DNA of 64,000 nucleotides, taken from the NCBI RefSeq assembly GCF_019049245.1, contig NZ_JAGMUK010000025.1, positions 124,001 to 188,000 of the forward strand, given 5' to 3'. Origin of the DNA: Streptomyces sp. AC555_RSS877 (lineage in GTDB: Bacteria; Actinomycetota; Actinomycetes; Streptomycetales; Streptomycetaceae). The notes under the pieces are model-generated. The model was given only the letters and a program-made list of their open reading frames with translations, ran no database searches and was not told the origin of the DNA. Below, piece by piece: positions 41,054-49,545 of the stretch (position 1 is the stretch's first letter; every line of letters starts with the position of its first letter). Made by a program: the position numbers and the translations under genes.

Positions 41054-41713
41054 ATGTCCCCCCGACTCCTCGTCCACACCCGCACCACCGCCTACCGGCA
41101 CGACTCCATCCCGGCCGCGATCGCCGCCGTCCGCACCCTCGGCGACTTCGACGTCACCGCCACCGAGGACCCCGCCGTGCTCGAAGGCCCCCTCGATGCG
41201 TACGCGGCCGTCGTCTTCCTCTCCACCAGCGGCGAGATCCTCACCCCGGCCGGGCGTGAGCGGCTGGCCGGGTATGTGGACGGCGGCGGCGGGTTCGTCG
41301 GGGTGCACGCGGCGGCCTGTACGGAGTACGAGTGGCCGTACTACGGCGAACTCCTCGGCGCCCGCTTCGACCGGCACCCAGAGTTCCAGCCGGGCAGGGT
41401 CGTGGTGGAGGACCGTACCCATCCGGCGACACGACACCTGCCCGACGTCTGGGAGTTCACGGACGAGTGGTACGACTTCCGCACCAACCCGCGTGGCGCC
41501 GTACGGGTGTTGGCCGCTGCCGACGAGTCGTCGTACGACGGTGGTGCCATGGGCGCAGACCACCCGCTGGTGTGGTGCAGGGAGCAGGGGGCGGGGCGGG
41601 TCTTCTACACCGCACTCGGGCACGCCTGCGAGGCTTACGAGGATCCGGACTTCCGCGCCCATCTGCTGGGCGGGATCACCTGGGCGGCACGGCTGGACGA
41701 GGACGAGGGCTGA
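41054..41713 (+). CDS. ThuA-domain protein
   Basis: This 219-residue protein has the ThuA/trehalose-utilisation glutamine-amidotransferase-like fold. It starts RLLVHTRTTAYRHDSIPAA, with VVFLSTSGEILTPAG, FVGVHAAACTEYEWPYYGEL and a final GRVFYTALGHACEAYEDPDF. In Streptomyces this family is often linked to sugar metabolism, but no sugar genes are adjacent here. TAGGGT (41040-41045) ends 8 nt before the ATG, giving another leaderless-type start. Confidence 0.88.
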   Translation: MSPRLLVHTRTTAYRHDSIPAAIAAVRTLGDFDVTATEDPAVLEGPLDAYAAVVFLSTSGEILTPAGRERLAGYVDGGGGFVGVHAAACTEYEWPYYGELLGARFDRHPEFQPGRVVVEDRTHPATRHLPDVWEFTDEWYDFRTNPRGAVRVLAAADESSYDGGAMGADHPLVWCREQGAGRVFYTALGHACEAYEDPDFRAHLLGGITWAARLDEDEG

Positions 41714-41932
41714 GTGAGGAGGAACGCGTCCCACCCCGTCCCACCTGGTCCCCGGACGACCCGCCTTCGATGGGGACATGGCCGTACCCAGGGTGGATCG
41801 TCCCCTGCCGGTCCACGTATGCCGTCAGGCCTCGCCTTGCCGCCCCGTGACCGTGACGCTGGGTCGTGCCAAGCGAGGCGAGCCGCCCCAGGGGGGAACC
41901 ACGGGGGCCGGCGGTTCGGAAAGGAAGACCGT

Positions 41933-42472
41933 ATGAGCAAGCGCAATCGGGCTGTGGCGATGGTGTCGGCCGCGTTGCTGGTCGCCGGGGGCGGCCTGAC
42001 GGCCCTGGCGCCGGCGGCGAACGCCGCGGCCTATCACGGCGTCGACGGCAGCAGCTTCGTCCACGACGACTGGCAGGACGAGGAGAACCTCGGCGTCGAC
42101 GACTACGCCCAGAGCAACGCCACGGCCCTGTGGGAGACCGTCCTGTGGGCGGACGGCGCCATGTACGAGGACGAGGACGGTGACTGGCACGCTTTCACGA
42201 GGAACAAGATCGACGGCTCGTTCGGTCCGGAGACCGAATCGGCCACCCAGTGGTGGCAGAACCACTACGGCATCCCGGAGGACGACGGCGTCGTCACCGA
42301 CGACTGCTGGCAGTCCGCCCAGAACCGGCTCAACGGGCCCAACGCGGGCGGCACCGTCCAGTACTGGGGCAGCGCCCGGACCGTCACCTTCAAGCGGGTC
42401 AGCGGCAAGTACCGGGTGAAGCTCAAGGGCACCGGATCCTGGAAGATCGCGTACTACGACAAGGTCGGCTGA
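41933..42472 (+). CDS. Secreted protein with possible peptidoglycan-binding domain
   Basis: This 179-residue protein has a Sec signal (KRNRAVAMVSAALLVAGGG, cleavage after ANA). The mature domain has FTRNKIDGSFGPETESATQWWQNHYGI, which resembles a PG_binding_1 three-helix repeat (DGxFGPxTxxAvxxfQ), followed by a beta-rich tail. It probably binds cell wall outside the cell. AAGGAAG lies 5 nt before the ATG, a strong Shine-Dalgarno unlike the leaderless neighbours. The 219-bp gap upstream (41714-41932) is GC-rich with no clear riboswitch. Confidence 0.8.
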   Translation: MSKRNRAVAMVSAALLVAGGGLTALAPAANAAAYHGVDGSSFVHDDWQDEENLGVDDYAQSNATALWETVLWADGAMYEDEDGDWHAFTRNKIDGSFGPETESATQWWQNHYGIPEDDGVVTDDCWQSAQNRLNGPNAGGTVQYWGSARTVTFKRVSGKYRVKLKGTGSWKIAYYDKVG

Positions 42473-42505
42473 CAGGGCCGAGCCCGGGAGCGGGTGGCCG
42501 TGGGG

Positions 42506-42928
42506 TCATCCGCTCCCCGAGGGCAGCGCCCACAGCAGTCCCGCCGTCAGCAGCACGATGACGGCGAACGCGACCAGCGCCGCCGTCCGCCAGCGCCGGT
42601 ACTCGGCGCCGGGCGGCAGCGCCGGTGTGGTCTCCCATCGCACCGCGGGCGCCGACGCTCCGTGCGGCCACGTCGGGTCGGCCAGGTCCCACAGCGCCAG
42701 CAGCCGCGCCTGATCCGCTCCCGCGACCCGGCACAGTGCCTGGACCGCGCCCCTGGGCGGTTGTTTGGTCCCGCTGAGATACCGCTGCCAGGACGACTTG
42801 CTGTACGCGGTCCGCAGGGCCAGTTCGGCCAGGCTCAGGCCCGTACGGTCCTTCAGCGCGCGCAGTTGCCCGACCAGGTGCCGTGCCTCCCTCGGCAGCG
42901 CATCCGGCAGCGGCCGCCAGCGTGTCAT
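42506..42928 (-). CDS. XRE-type HTH protein with C-terminal TM helix
   Basis: This 140-residue protein has an N-terminal helix-turn-helix (LRALKDRTGLSLAELALRTA, then SKSSWQRYLSGTKQPPRGAV) and a single TM helix near the C-terminus (TAALVAFAVIVLLTAGLLW). It is one of the membrane-tethered XRE-like proteins frequent in Streptomyces. The function is unknown. The 217-bp gap to 43145 shows no other gene. Confidence 0.82.
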   Translation of the reverse strand: MTRWRPLPDALPREARHLVGQLRALKDRTGLSLAELALRTAYSKSSWQRYLSGTKQPPRGAVQALCRVAGADQARLLALWDLADPTWPHGASAPAVRWETTPALPPGAEYRRWRTAALVAFAVIVLLTAGLLWALPSGSG

Positions 42929-43145
42929 GGTCCGTCCCCCAAGTACTCGCCGCCGCTCCGACCCCGAGCGACGGCCCCCCTCCCCGCCGCATCCTTCGAC
43001 GCCCCGCCGACCCGGCCAGTTCCCTCCCTCCGTATATGAGCAAAAGTGAGCGAATCCGGCGGTGGGTGGCCCATGCAGACGTCCGGGACGGCATCGGCCC
43101 GTGCGGTGAGGTGCGGCTACTCCACGGACACCGGGGGCAGGTGGG

Positions 43146-44201
43146 TCACGCGCCGGTCCGGGCGCGCGGCGGGGCCGTACTCGACCGCTCCACCAGCCGC
43201 GTCGACAGCTCCGTACGCTTGCTCTCCGGCCGGTCGCCCTCCATCATCCGCACGAGCAACCGCAGGGCCGTCGCCGCCATCTCCGAGAGCGGCTGGCGGA
43301 CCGTGGTGAGGGCCGGGGAGAGCCACCGGGCCTCGGGCAGGTCGTCGAAGCCCACGACGCTCATGTCGTCCGGCACGCTCAACTCCCGCTCGGCCAGTGC
43401 CTCGTACACCCCGAGGGCCATCCGGTCCGAGCAGACGAAGACGGCCGTGGGCGGCTCGGGCAGGTCGAGGAGTTCCCGCATCCGGCGGTGGGCGACGCTC
43501 TCGTCGAAGCCGGCGTGACGGACGTACTCGGGACGCTGCCGCACCCCCGCCGCCGCGAGCGCCGAGCGGTAGCCCGCGACCCGCGCGCTGCTGCACATCT
43601 TGCGCTGGTGGCCGGCGACGACGGCGATGCGCTCGTGGCCGAGCGACAGCAGGTGTTCGGTCGCCGTCACCCCGCCGTGCCAGTTCGCCGCGCCCACCGA
43701 CACCACGCCGGGCGGCGGTTCGAGGACCGGGTCGATCATCACGAAGGGGATGCGGTGCTGGTCCAGCCACGCGTACTGGGAGTCGCTCAGCTCGGCCAGG
43801 TTGAACAGCACCCCCGACGAGCCGCGGGCGATGAGCTTGTCGAGCCAGCCGCGTTCCGGACGGCCGCCGCGGGTCCTGTTCAGGCCGGCCGACACCACCA
43901 CTTCCAGACCCACGTCGTGGGCCGCCGCCTCCACCCCGTGCAGCACCGCCCCCGACCAGGAGCTCTCCAGCGAGTGCACGACCAGGTCGACCAGCCCCGA
44001 CGCCTTCGCCGTGTCGAAGCGGGGTCTGCGGACGTAACCGAGCCGGTCCAGCGCCTCCGTGACCCGACGGCGGGTCTCGGGGGCGACGTCCTCCCGGCCG
44101 TTGACCACCTTGGACGCGGTGGGCACGGAGACCCCCGCCTCCCGGGCCACGACCGCAAGGGTCGGCCCGGCCGTCATGCCGGCGCTCTCGGTACGGACCA
44201 T
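43146..44201 (-). CDS. LacI-family transcriptional regulator (regulator 1)
   Basis: This 351-residue regulator has a LacI HTH and hinge at residues 13-62 (AVVAREAGVSVPTASKVVNG, GYVRRP) and a periplasmic-binding-type sensor domain. The sensor contains SSGVLFNLAELSDSQYAWLD, ERIAVVAGHQRKMCSSARVAGY and the dimer-face SVVGFDDLPEARWLSPALTTVRQP. ATG 44201 is preceded by GGAGAGGTGG. Its promoter contains a 20-bp site (44284-44303) resembling sites before the hydroxyacid dehydrogenase and operon 1, so it probably represses itself and the adjoining GH43/ABC operon in response to a sugar or uronate. Confidence 0.9.
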   Translation of the reverse strand: MVRTESAGMTAGPTLAVVAREAGVSVPTASKVVNGREDVAPETRRRVTEALDRLGYVRRPRFDTAKASGLVDLVVHSLESSWSGAVLHGVEAAAHDVGLEVVVSAGLNRTRGGRPERGWLDKLIARGSSGVLFNLAELSDSQYAWLDQHRIPFVMIDPVLEPPPGVVSVGAANWHGGVTATEHLLSLGHERIAVVAGHQRKMCSSARVAGYRSALAAAGVRQRPEYVRHAGFDESVAHRRMRELLDLPEPPTAVFVCSDRMALGVYEALAERELSVPDDMSVVGFDDLPEARWLSPALTTVRQPLSEMAATALRLLVRMMEGDRPESKRTELSTRLVERSSTAPPRARTGA

Positions 44202-44229
44202 GGGGAACCACCTCTCCGGCCCGCCCGAG

Positions 44230-44303
44230 GGCCATGGAAAGTTTCGACAGCGCTGCTTCCGCGGTCGGGAGACCAAACGGATAGTAAGCGCTCTCTACCC
44301 TAG
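44230..44303 (-). promoter_or_regulatory. Promoter and LacI-type operator candidate of regulator 1
   Basis: On the minus strand CTAGGGTAGAGAGCGCTTAC (44284-44303) has a -10-like TAGGGT followed by AGCGCT dyad sequence. It matches the site before the hydroxyacid dehydrogenase at 15 of 20 positions. A second element, GGAAAGTTTCGA (44236-44247), lies nearer the gene. The rest of the gap to 44388 is unremarkable. Confidence 0.5.
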
Positions 44304-44388
44304 GTTCGCCGCAGGACCTCGGGAAGGGGCCGGGGTTCGCAGGTCTTGGCGGGCCCCCACTTTCGAAACCCCCACACCGGGCGGGCAA

Positions 44389-45972
44389 CTACCGGCAAAG
44401 GAGCCGGAACCCCGTGAAGTCGGCCGTGAACGCCGCGTCGACCGGATCCACGGCGTGGACGCCGGCCATCGACCCGGTGAAGCGCAGCCGGGACCCGTGG
44501 TCGTCGGACAGCTTGCCGAAGTCCAACGCCGGCCCGACCGGTGTGCGCACCCCTTCCCGGACGTACCAGAACCGCGCCCGGGTTTCGTCGACCGTCACCC
44601 CGAGCGTGACCGGGCCGTCCGCGTCGACCTCGACGACCGCGGCCTGCCGGGTGCCGCCCTCCTCGCGCTCCACGAGGCTGAGCACCGTACGCCCGCCCCC
44701 CTGCCACTGCTGGCCGTGCTGCCCCTCGCCCTCGGGCTCCGCCCAGGTCAGGTCGAGGGCGAGATAGGCCTCGGTGTTGTACCAGAGCACCAGACCGGCT
44801 GCCTGAGTGAAGGTGCGCGGCCGTGCCTCGACGGTGACCTCGGCCTCCGCGCGGTGCTCGGTGATCCGCTGGGCCAGCAGACTGTGCGCCCACCACGACT
44901 CGGGACCGTGCCGGCCACGCAGCCGGATCCACCCCGGGCGGGCACCGGTATCGGCCCAGGACGGGTCCGCGGGGGCCCGCAGGGTGCTCCACGGCCAGCC
45001 CAACGGCTCCTCGGAAACGTGTGGTCCGAGCTCCTGCCGCTTCGTCGGTACGTCGACCTCGACCGCCGGATGCCAGCCACCGTGCCGGAGCCTGGGCCAG
45101 CCCTCCTCGTCCCAGGTCAGCGCCTGGATCGCGGTCTCCCGCCCGAGGGTGCAGCGCGGGCCGTCCGGCGTGGGGAGCGGGCGGGCCGTGAGGTGGCTCA
45201 TGACCCACTCGCCGTCCGGTGTCTCCACCAGCTCCGCGTGCCCGGCCTTCTGCAACGGCACCGACGCGTCGTCGCGCGTGGTCAGCAGGGGCTGCCTGTC
45301 CAGTTCGTACGGGCCGGTGATCGCGCGGCTGCGTGCCACCAGCACCCCGTGCTCGAGGCCCGTGCCGCCCTCCGCGAGCACGAGGTGATACCAGCCGTCG
45401 CGGTGCAGCAACTTCGGCCCCTCGACGAGCCGTTCGTGCTGGAGCAGGAGATGGGTGTCGCCGAGAGGGGCAAGGGTCTCGCGGTCCAGCTCCGTCATCA
45501 CGATGCCCGCGAAGCGCCTGCCGCCCGGCCGGTGGTCGCTCTGCATGTTGAGCAGCCACAGCCGGCCCTCGTGGTGGAAGAGCGCGGGATCGAAACCGTG
45601 GCTCGCGATCCGGCGCGGCGCCGACCACTCGCCGCTCACGTCCGTGGCCGTGCAGACGTAGGTGTCCAGGTCGAAGTACGGCGTGCCCACCGAGCGGACG
45701 ACGGCGTACACCATCCAGAAACGCTCCCCGTCCCAGCTCAGCGACGGCGCCCAGATGCCGCCCGAGTCCGGGATCCCCGCGAGCGAGTCGCCGGGGGCCG
45801 CGCCCCGCACGTGTCCGGCGTACTGCCAGTGCGCGAGGTCCCGTGAGCGGTGGACCGGGATCGTCGGGAACCACTCGAAGGAACTCGTCGCCACGTAGTA
45901 CCAGTCGCCCACCCGCACCAGGGACGGGTCCGGGGCGAAACCCCGGATGACGGGATTGCGCAGTCGGGTCAC
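44389..45972 (-). CDS. Glycoside hydrolase family 43 (beta-xylosidase/arabinofuranosidase type)
   Basis: This 527-residue enzyme has a five-bladed beta-propeller GH43 catalytic domain (1-300) and a C-terminal beta-sandwich (about 320-527; WYNTEAYLALDL, RLRFTGSMAGVHAVD) typical of GH43 beta-xylosidases. The catalytic triad is visible: base Asp15 (FAPDPS), pKa modulator Asp128 (GFDPALF) and acid Glu184 (VEGPKLL). No signal peptide is present, so it acts on imported oligosaccharides. It is the last gene of the operon with two permeases and a binding protein, 22 nt after the MalG-like stop. Xylo-, arabino- or uronate-containing oligomers are possible substrates. Confidence 0.9.
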   Translation of the reverse strand: MTRLRNPVIRGFAPDPSLVRVGDWYYVATSSFEWFPTIPVHRSRDLAHWQYAGHVRGAAPGDSLAGIPDSGGIWAPSLSWDGERFWMVYAVVRSVGTPYFDLDTYVCTATDVSGEWSAPRRIASHGFDPALFHHEGRLWLLNMQSDHRPGGRRFAGIVMTELDRETLAPLGDTHLLLQHERLVEGPKLLHRDGWYHLVLAEGGTGLEHGVLVARSRAITGPYELDRQPLLTTRDDASVPLQKAGHAELVETPDGEWVMSHLTARPLPTPDGPRCTLGRETAIQALTWDEEGWPRLRHGGWHPAVEVDVPTKRQELGPHVSEEPLGWPWSTLRAPADPSWADTGARPGWIRLRGRHGPESWWAHSLLAQRITEHRAEAEVTVEARPRTFTQAAGLVLWYNTEAYLALDLTWAEPEGEGQHGQQWQGGGRTVLSLVEREEGGTRQAAVVEVDADGPVTLGVTVDETRARFWYVREGVRTPVGPALDFGKLSDDHGSRLRFTGSMAGVHAVDPVDAAFTADFTGFRLLCR

Positions 45973-45994
45973 TTCACGTCTCCCTGGTTCGCGG

Positions 45995-46921
45995 TCACTT
46001 GAGGGCGCCCATCGTCACGCCCGACCGCCAGTAGCGGCGCATGGCGACCATCATGATCGCCATCGGCACGATGGACAGCAGCGCTCCGGTCAGCACCAGG
46101 CTGGTCAGGTCGACGCCGGACTCCGCGCGTTTGCCGGACCAGTTGTACAGGCCCAGGTTGAGGGTCCAGTTCTCCTCGCCGCGCAGCACCGTCAACGGCA
46201 GGAAGAAGGCGTTCCAGGTGTTCACGAAGGCCAGCAGGAACACCGTCGCCCCGCCGGTCGTCATCATCCGCAGCACGATGCTGAAGAAGATCCGCAGCTC
46301 ACCGGCGCCGTCGATGCGGGCCGCCTCAAGAAGCTCGAAGGGAATGGTGGCCTCGGTGTACACCTTGGCGAGGTACACGCTGAACGGGTTGATCAGGCAG
46401 GGGATCAGCATCGCCCAGGGCGTGTCGACCATGCCGATCTCCGAGAACAGCAGGTACAGCGGCAGGGTGAGCAGGGCGATCGGGATCAGGAACGAGCCCA
46501 CGACGCACGCGAACACGGCACTGCGGCCCGGAAAGTCGAAGCGGGCCAGGCCGTAGCCGGTGGCGAGGGCGATGAGGGTGCCGCCCAGGGAGCCGACGCC
46601 CGCGTACAGGAACGAGTTGGCGGTCCAGCGCAGGAAGATGCCGTCCCCGTAGGTGAACACCTGGCGCAGGTTGTCCCACAGGTGCATGTCGGAGAACCAC
46701 AGCCCGTTGCTCTGGTACAGCCCCACACGGTCCTTGGTCGCGGCGATGATCAGCCAGTAGACCGGGAACAGACTGTAGGCGCTCGCCAGGGCCAGACCGA
46801 CGAGGAGAAAGCGCTGGCCGCCCCGGGAACGCGCCGCCGGGTCCGGACGGGTGAGCCGCCGCACGGTACGCCCGCGGGGCCGCTCGGTGCCGTTCTCCGT
46901 ACGGTTTTCCGTCAGTGCCAT
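45995..46921 (-). CDS. Carbohydrate ABC permease, MalG type (importer 1)
   Basis: This 308-residue inner-membrane permease has six TM helices after a basic cytoplasmic N-terminus (RGRTVRRLTRPDPAARSRGG). The EAA coupling loop reads LLEAARIDGAGELRIF. It pairs with the MalF-type gene, sharing one nucleotide (TGATG). No ATPase gene is nearby; in Streptomyces a shared MsiK-type ATPase usually energises such CUT1 importers. Confidence 0.92.
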   Translation of the reverse strand: MALTENRTENGTERPRGRTVRRLTRPDPAARSRGGQRFLLVGLALASAYSLFPVYWLIIAATKDRVGLYQSNGLWFSDMHLWDNLRQVFTYGDGIFLRWTANSFLYAGVGSLGGTLIALATGYGLARFDFPGRSAVFACVVGSFLIPIALLTLPLYLLFSEIGMVDTPWAMLIPCLINPFSVYLAKVYTEATIPFELLEAARIDGAGELRIFFSIVLRMMTTGGATVFLLAFVNTWNAFFLPLTVLRGEENWTLNLGLYNWSGKRAESGVDLTSLVLTGALLSIVPMAIMMVAMRRYWRSGVTMGALK

Positions 46922-47805
46922 CAGTCCGCCTCCCTCGAGGTCAGCCGGTAGAAGAGGAAGGACGCGACGCCGAGGAACAGGGCGAGCAGCACGGACAGGG
47001 CCGCGGCGTAGTGGTAGTTGCCGGCGTTGAACGCCTGGTTGTAGATGATCATGATCGGGGCGAAGCTGTCGCTCACCGTCTGCGGAGTCACGTTCCGGAA
47101 CAGCGCGGGCTCGTTGAAGATCTGCAGCATCTGGATGATCGACAGCAGCGCGGTCAGGACGAGCGCGCCGCGCACGAACGGGATCTTGATGCTCAGCGCG
47201 ATCCGCAGCTCCGAGGCGCCGTCCAGCCGGGCGGCTTCGAACAGTTCGCGGGGCACGCCCTGGAGCGCCGCGTAGATGATCACCATGTTGTAGCCGATGC
47301 CGTGCCAGGTCAGCAGGTTGCCGATGGAGGGCCACACCATCGAGGGGGAGAAGAAGTTCCAGTCGAACCCGAACAGCTCGCCGAGCGGTGTCAGGGGACC
47401 CACCTCGGGGCTGTACAGGTTGATCCACACGATGGCCGCGACCACGCCGGGGATCATGTACGGAACCAGCAGCAGGATCCGGAACCGGCCGGCCACCCGC
47501 GAGGTGACCGCGTCCAGGCAGAGCGCCAGCATCAGGCTCACGAGCAGCATGAACGGGATCTGGACACAGGCGAACAGCACCACCCTCAGGATGGAGGTCA
47601 TGAACGCCGGGTCGGTCAGGCCGTGCTGGTAGTTCTCCAGCCCGACGAACTCCGTGGTGGAGCCGCCGAGACCGAGTCCGGACTGCTTCTCCAGGTACAG
47701 CGACTCGTGGACCGCGTAGCCGATCGGAAGCAGGTAGAGGAAGACGAAGCCGAGCTGGAAGGGCACCGTGAAGGCGGCACCCTTCCAGCGCTGCGAGCGA
47801 ATCAT
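46921..47805 (-). CDS. Carbohydrate ABC permease, MalF type (importer 1)
   Basis: This 294-residue CUT1 permease begins with a TM segment (AAFTVPFQLGFVFLYLLPIG). It contains YMIPGVVAAIVWINLY and the EAA loop LFEAARLDGASELR. It follows the binding-protein gene by 10 nt and overlaps the MalG-type gene by 1 nt. The substrate is probably the oligosaccharide cleaved by the GH43 enzyme of the same operon. Confidence 0.92.
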   Translation of the reverse strand: MIRSQRWKGAAFTVPFQLGFVFLYLLPIGYAVHESLYLEKQSGLGLGGSTTEFVGLENYQHGLTDPAFMTSILRVVLFACVQIPFMLLVSLMLALCLDAVTSRVAGRFRILLLVPYMIPGVVAAIVWINLYSPEVGPLTPLGELFGFDWNFFSPSMVWPSIGNLLTWHGIGYNMVIIYAALQGVPRELFEAARLDGASELRIALSIKIPFVRGALVLTALLSIIQMLQIFNEPALFRNVTPQTVSDSFAPIMIIYNQAFNAGNYHYAAALSVLLALFLGVASFLFYRLTSREAD

Positions 47806-47815
47806 GTCGTGTGCC

Positions 47816-49156
47816 TCAGCCCTTGACGCTGATGCCGCGCTGCTTCAGGTCGTTGACCGTCCACTCCTGCATGTGCGCGAGCAGATCGGTGACCTTCTGC
47901 TTCTTGGCGACGACCGCGGCCCACTCGTCCTGCATCTCCGTGAACATCGCGGTCCAGTTCGGGCCGAAGGTCCAGTCGTCGGTGATGGTGCCCATGCTGT
48001 CCGTCACGACCTTCTGGGCCGGCCCGTAGTTCTTGCCCAGCAGCTTCTCGGGGATCGCCTCCGGGACGTACGAGCTGTTGTCGGCCACCGCGGGCATCAC
48101 ACCGCTGCCCGTCTCCGGGCTCGCCATGGTCTTGACCGCACCGGAGTCGGTGGACATCCACAGAGCCGCCTCAGCGGCCTGTTCCTTGTTCTTGCACTGC
48201 TCGGTCACCAGCGTCAGCCCGCCACTCTGGTTGGTCCCGGCAGGGGTCTTGGGCGCCTCGCCGGTGAACGTCGGCCAGGGGGCCAGCGCCCACTTGCCGA
48301 AGGACTTGGTGAAGTTCTGCACCATGCCGGACATCTGCCAGGTGGAGATCTGCCGCGTCACGGTGCCGGCCTCGTCGTAGTTGCGCTGCACGGCCGCGTA
48401 GTCGGCGAAGGAGAGCTTTGAGTTGAGGTCGTTGTCGACGATCTCCTGGATCACCTCGGCGGCCTTCAGGGTGCCCTCGTCCTGGAAGTCCACCTTCCAG
48501 GAGCCGCCGTCGATCGCGTACCAGTGCGCCCCGGCCTGCATGGCGAGCACCTCCAGGGTGCTCGGGTCCTCACCGGCGTAGTTGGTGATCTTGATGCCGT
48601 GCTTCTTCAGCACCTTCCCGGCGGCGATGAAGTCGTCCCAGGTCGCGGGCGCCTTCAGGCCGTACTTCTGGAAGACGTCGGTGCGGTAGATGGTGAAGGC
48701 CGGCGCCGAGCTGGTGGGGATGCCGTAGACCTTGCCCTGGACCTGGCCGACGGCCCACGCGCCGGGGTTGAACCTGTCCTTGTCGGCCTCGACGTACTCG
48801 GTGATGTCGGCGAGGGCGCCCTGCGAGACCCAGCTCGTGACGTACTCGCCGGTGTTCTGCAGCAGGCAGGGCGCGTTGCCGGCCTTGACCGCGTTGGTCA
48901 GCTGCTTCTGCATGGTCAGCTGGTCGGTGACCTTGGTGTACTTGAGCTGGACGTCCTTGTGCGAGGCGTTGAACGCCTTCACGACGGCCTCCTGGCCGTT
49001 CGCCCAGCCCCAGAAGGGGAGGGTGACCGGACCGGACGACCCGGCGTCGTCACCGGAGTCGGAGTCGGAGCCGCCGCACGCGGCGAGCAGGCCTGACAAC
49101 GCGAGTCCCGCCACGGCTGCGCGGGCGAACCTTCTCCGGGGGCTGGTGAAGTTCAT
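47816..49156 (-). CDS. Carbohydrate-binding lipoprotein of ABC importer 1
   Basis: This 446-residue family-1 extracellular solute-binding protein has PRRRFARAAVAGLALSGLLAACGG, a lipoprotein signal with lipobox LLAAC and possibly Tat-like Arg-Arg, then a Ser/Asp/Gly linker (GGSDSDSGDDAGSSG). The mature fold shows YGIPTSSAPAFTIYRTDVFQKYGLKAPATWDDF. It is the first gene of operon 1. GAAGGAA lies upstream of ATG 49156. LacI-type sites lie in its 389-bp upstream region. Confidence 0.92.
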   Translation of the reverse strand: MNFTSPRRRFARAAVAGLALSGLLAACGGSDSDSGDDAGSSGPVTLPFWGWANGQEAVVKAFNASHKDVQLKYTKVTDQLTMQKQLTNAVKAGNAPCLLQNTGEYVTSWVSQGALADITEYVEADKDRFNPGAWAVGQVQGKVYGIPTSSAPAFTIYRTDVFQKYGLKAPATWDDFIAAGKVLKKHGIKITNYAGEDPSTLEVLAMQAGAHWYAIDGGSWKVDFQDEGTLKAAEVIQEIVDNDLNSKLSFADYAAVQRNYDEAGTVTRQISTWQMSGMVQNFTKSFGKWALAPWPTFTGEAPKTPAGTNQSGGLTLVTEQCKNKEQAAEAALWMSTDSGAVKTMASPETGSGVMPAVADNSSYVPEAIPEKLLGKNYGPAQKVVTDSMGTITDDWTFGPNWTAMFTEMQDEWAAVVAKKQKVTDLLAHMQEWTVNDLKQRGISVKG

Positions 49157-49280
49157 CTGACCGTGTTCCTTCGAAGAGTAGGGCGACTCGGAGGGGAGAG
49201 AACGGCGCCTCGATGTGGGCCGGGAACGGCGGCCGGAAACCATCGGCTCGCGGTTGCGGGGGGTCGGCCAAGCGGAAGCT

Positions 49281-49296
49281 GTAGTAAGCGGTTGCT
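49281..49296 (-). promoter_or_regulatory. LacI-type operator candidate before importer 1
   Basis: GTAGTAAGCGGTTGCT matches the regulator-1 promoter site ATAGTAAGCGCTCTCT at 12 of 16 positions, including TAGTAAGCG. It also matches the site before importer 2 (52780-52790) at 9 of 11. It lies about 125 bp upstream of the binding-protein ATG. A -10-like TACCGT on the minus strand is adjacent (about 49300-49305). Confidence 0.5.
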
Positions 49297-49500
49297 GGGA
49301 CGGTAGGACGATGGTCCTGCTCATAGCAAGAGGTGCGCGGCAATTTGTTACGCCGGTTTGTCCATGGCGTTATGTGCGGTGCACGTCGGCCGTACGTGCC
49401 AGACCCAGCAAAGCTACAGGTCAGCAGCCCTGATCCGGAATCCGGGCCGAGCGCGTCCCGCGCCCCCCCAGGCCCCCGGACCTCTGCCAAAAACATCCGG

Positions 49501-49512
49501 AAAACGTTTACG
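49501..49512. promoter_or_regulatory. AAACGTTT palindrome (LacI-type operator candidate)
   Basis: The perfect 8-bp palindrome AAACGTTT (49502-49509) sits in AAAACGTTTACG, between the 3' end of LacI regulator 2 and importer operon 1. On the minus strand it reads TAAACGTTTT, the same TAARCGNTT class as the other sites in this region. Confidence 0.45.
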
Positions 49513-49545
49513 AAACGCGCTGCCGAGCAGACCTGAAGAGTCGAG

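Noticed and set aside
41714..41932. c-di-AMP (ydaO) riboswitch before the secreted peptidoglycan-binding-like gene
   Set aside because: GGGGGAACCACGGGG is suggestive, but the conserved downstream GGGGTGAAT-type element and pairing partners are not found.
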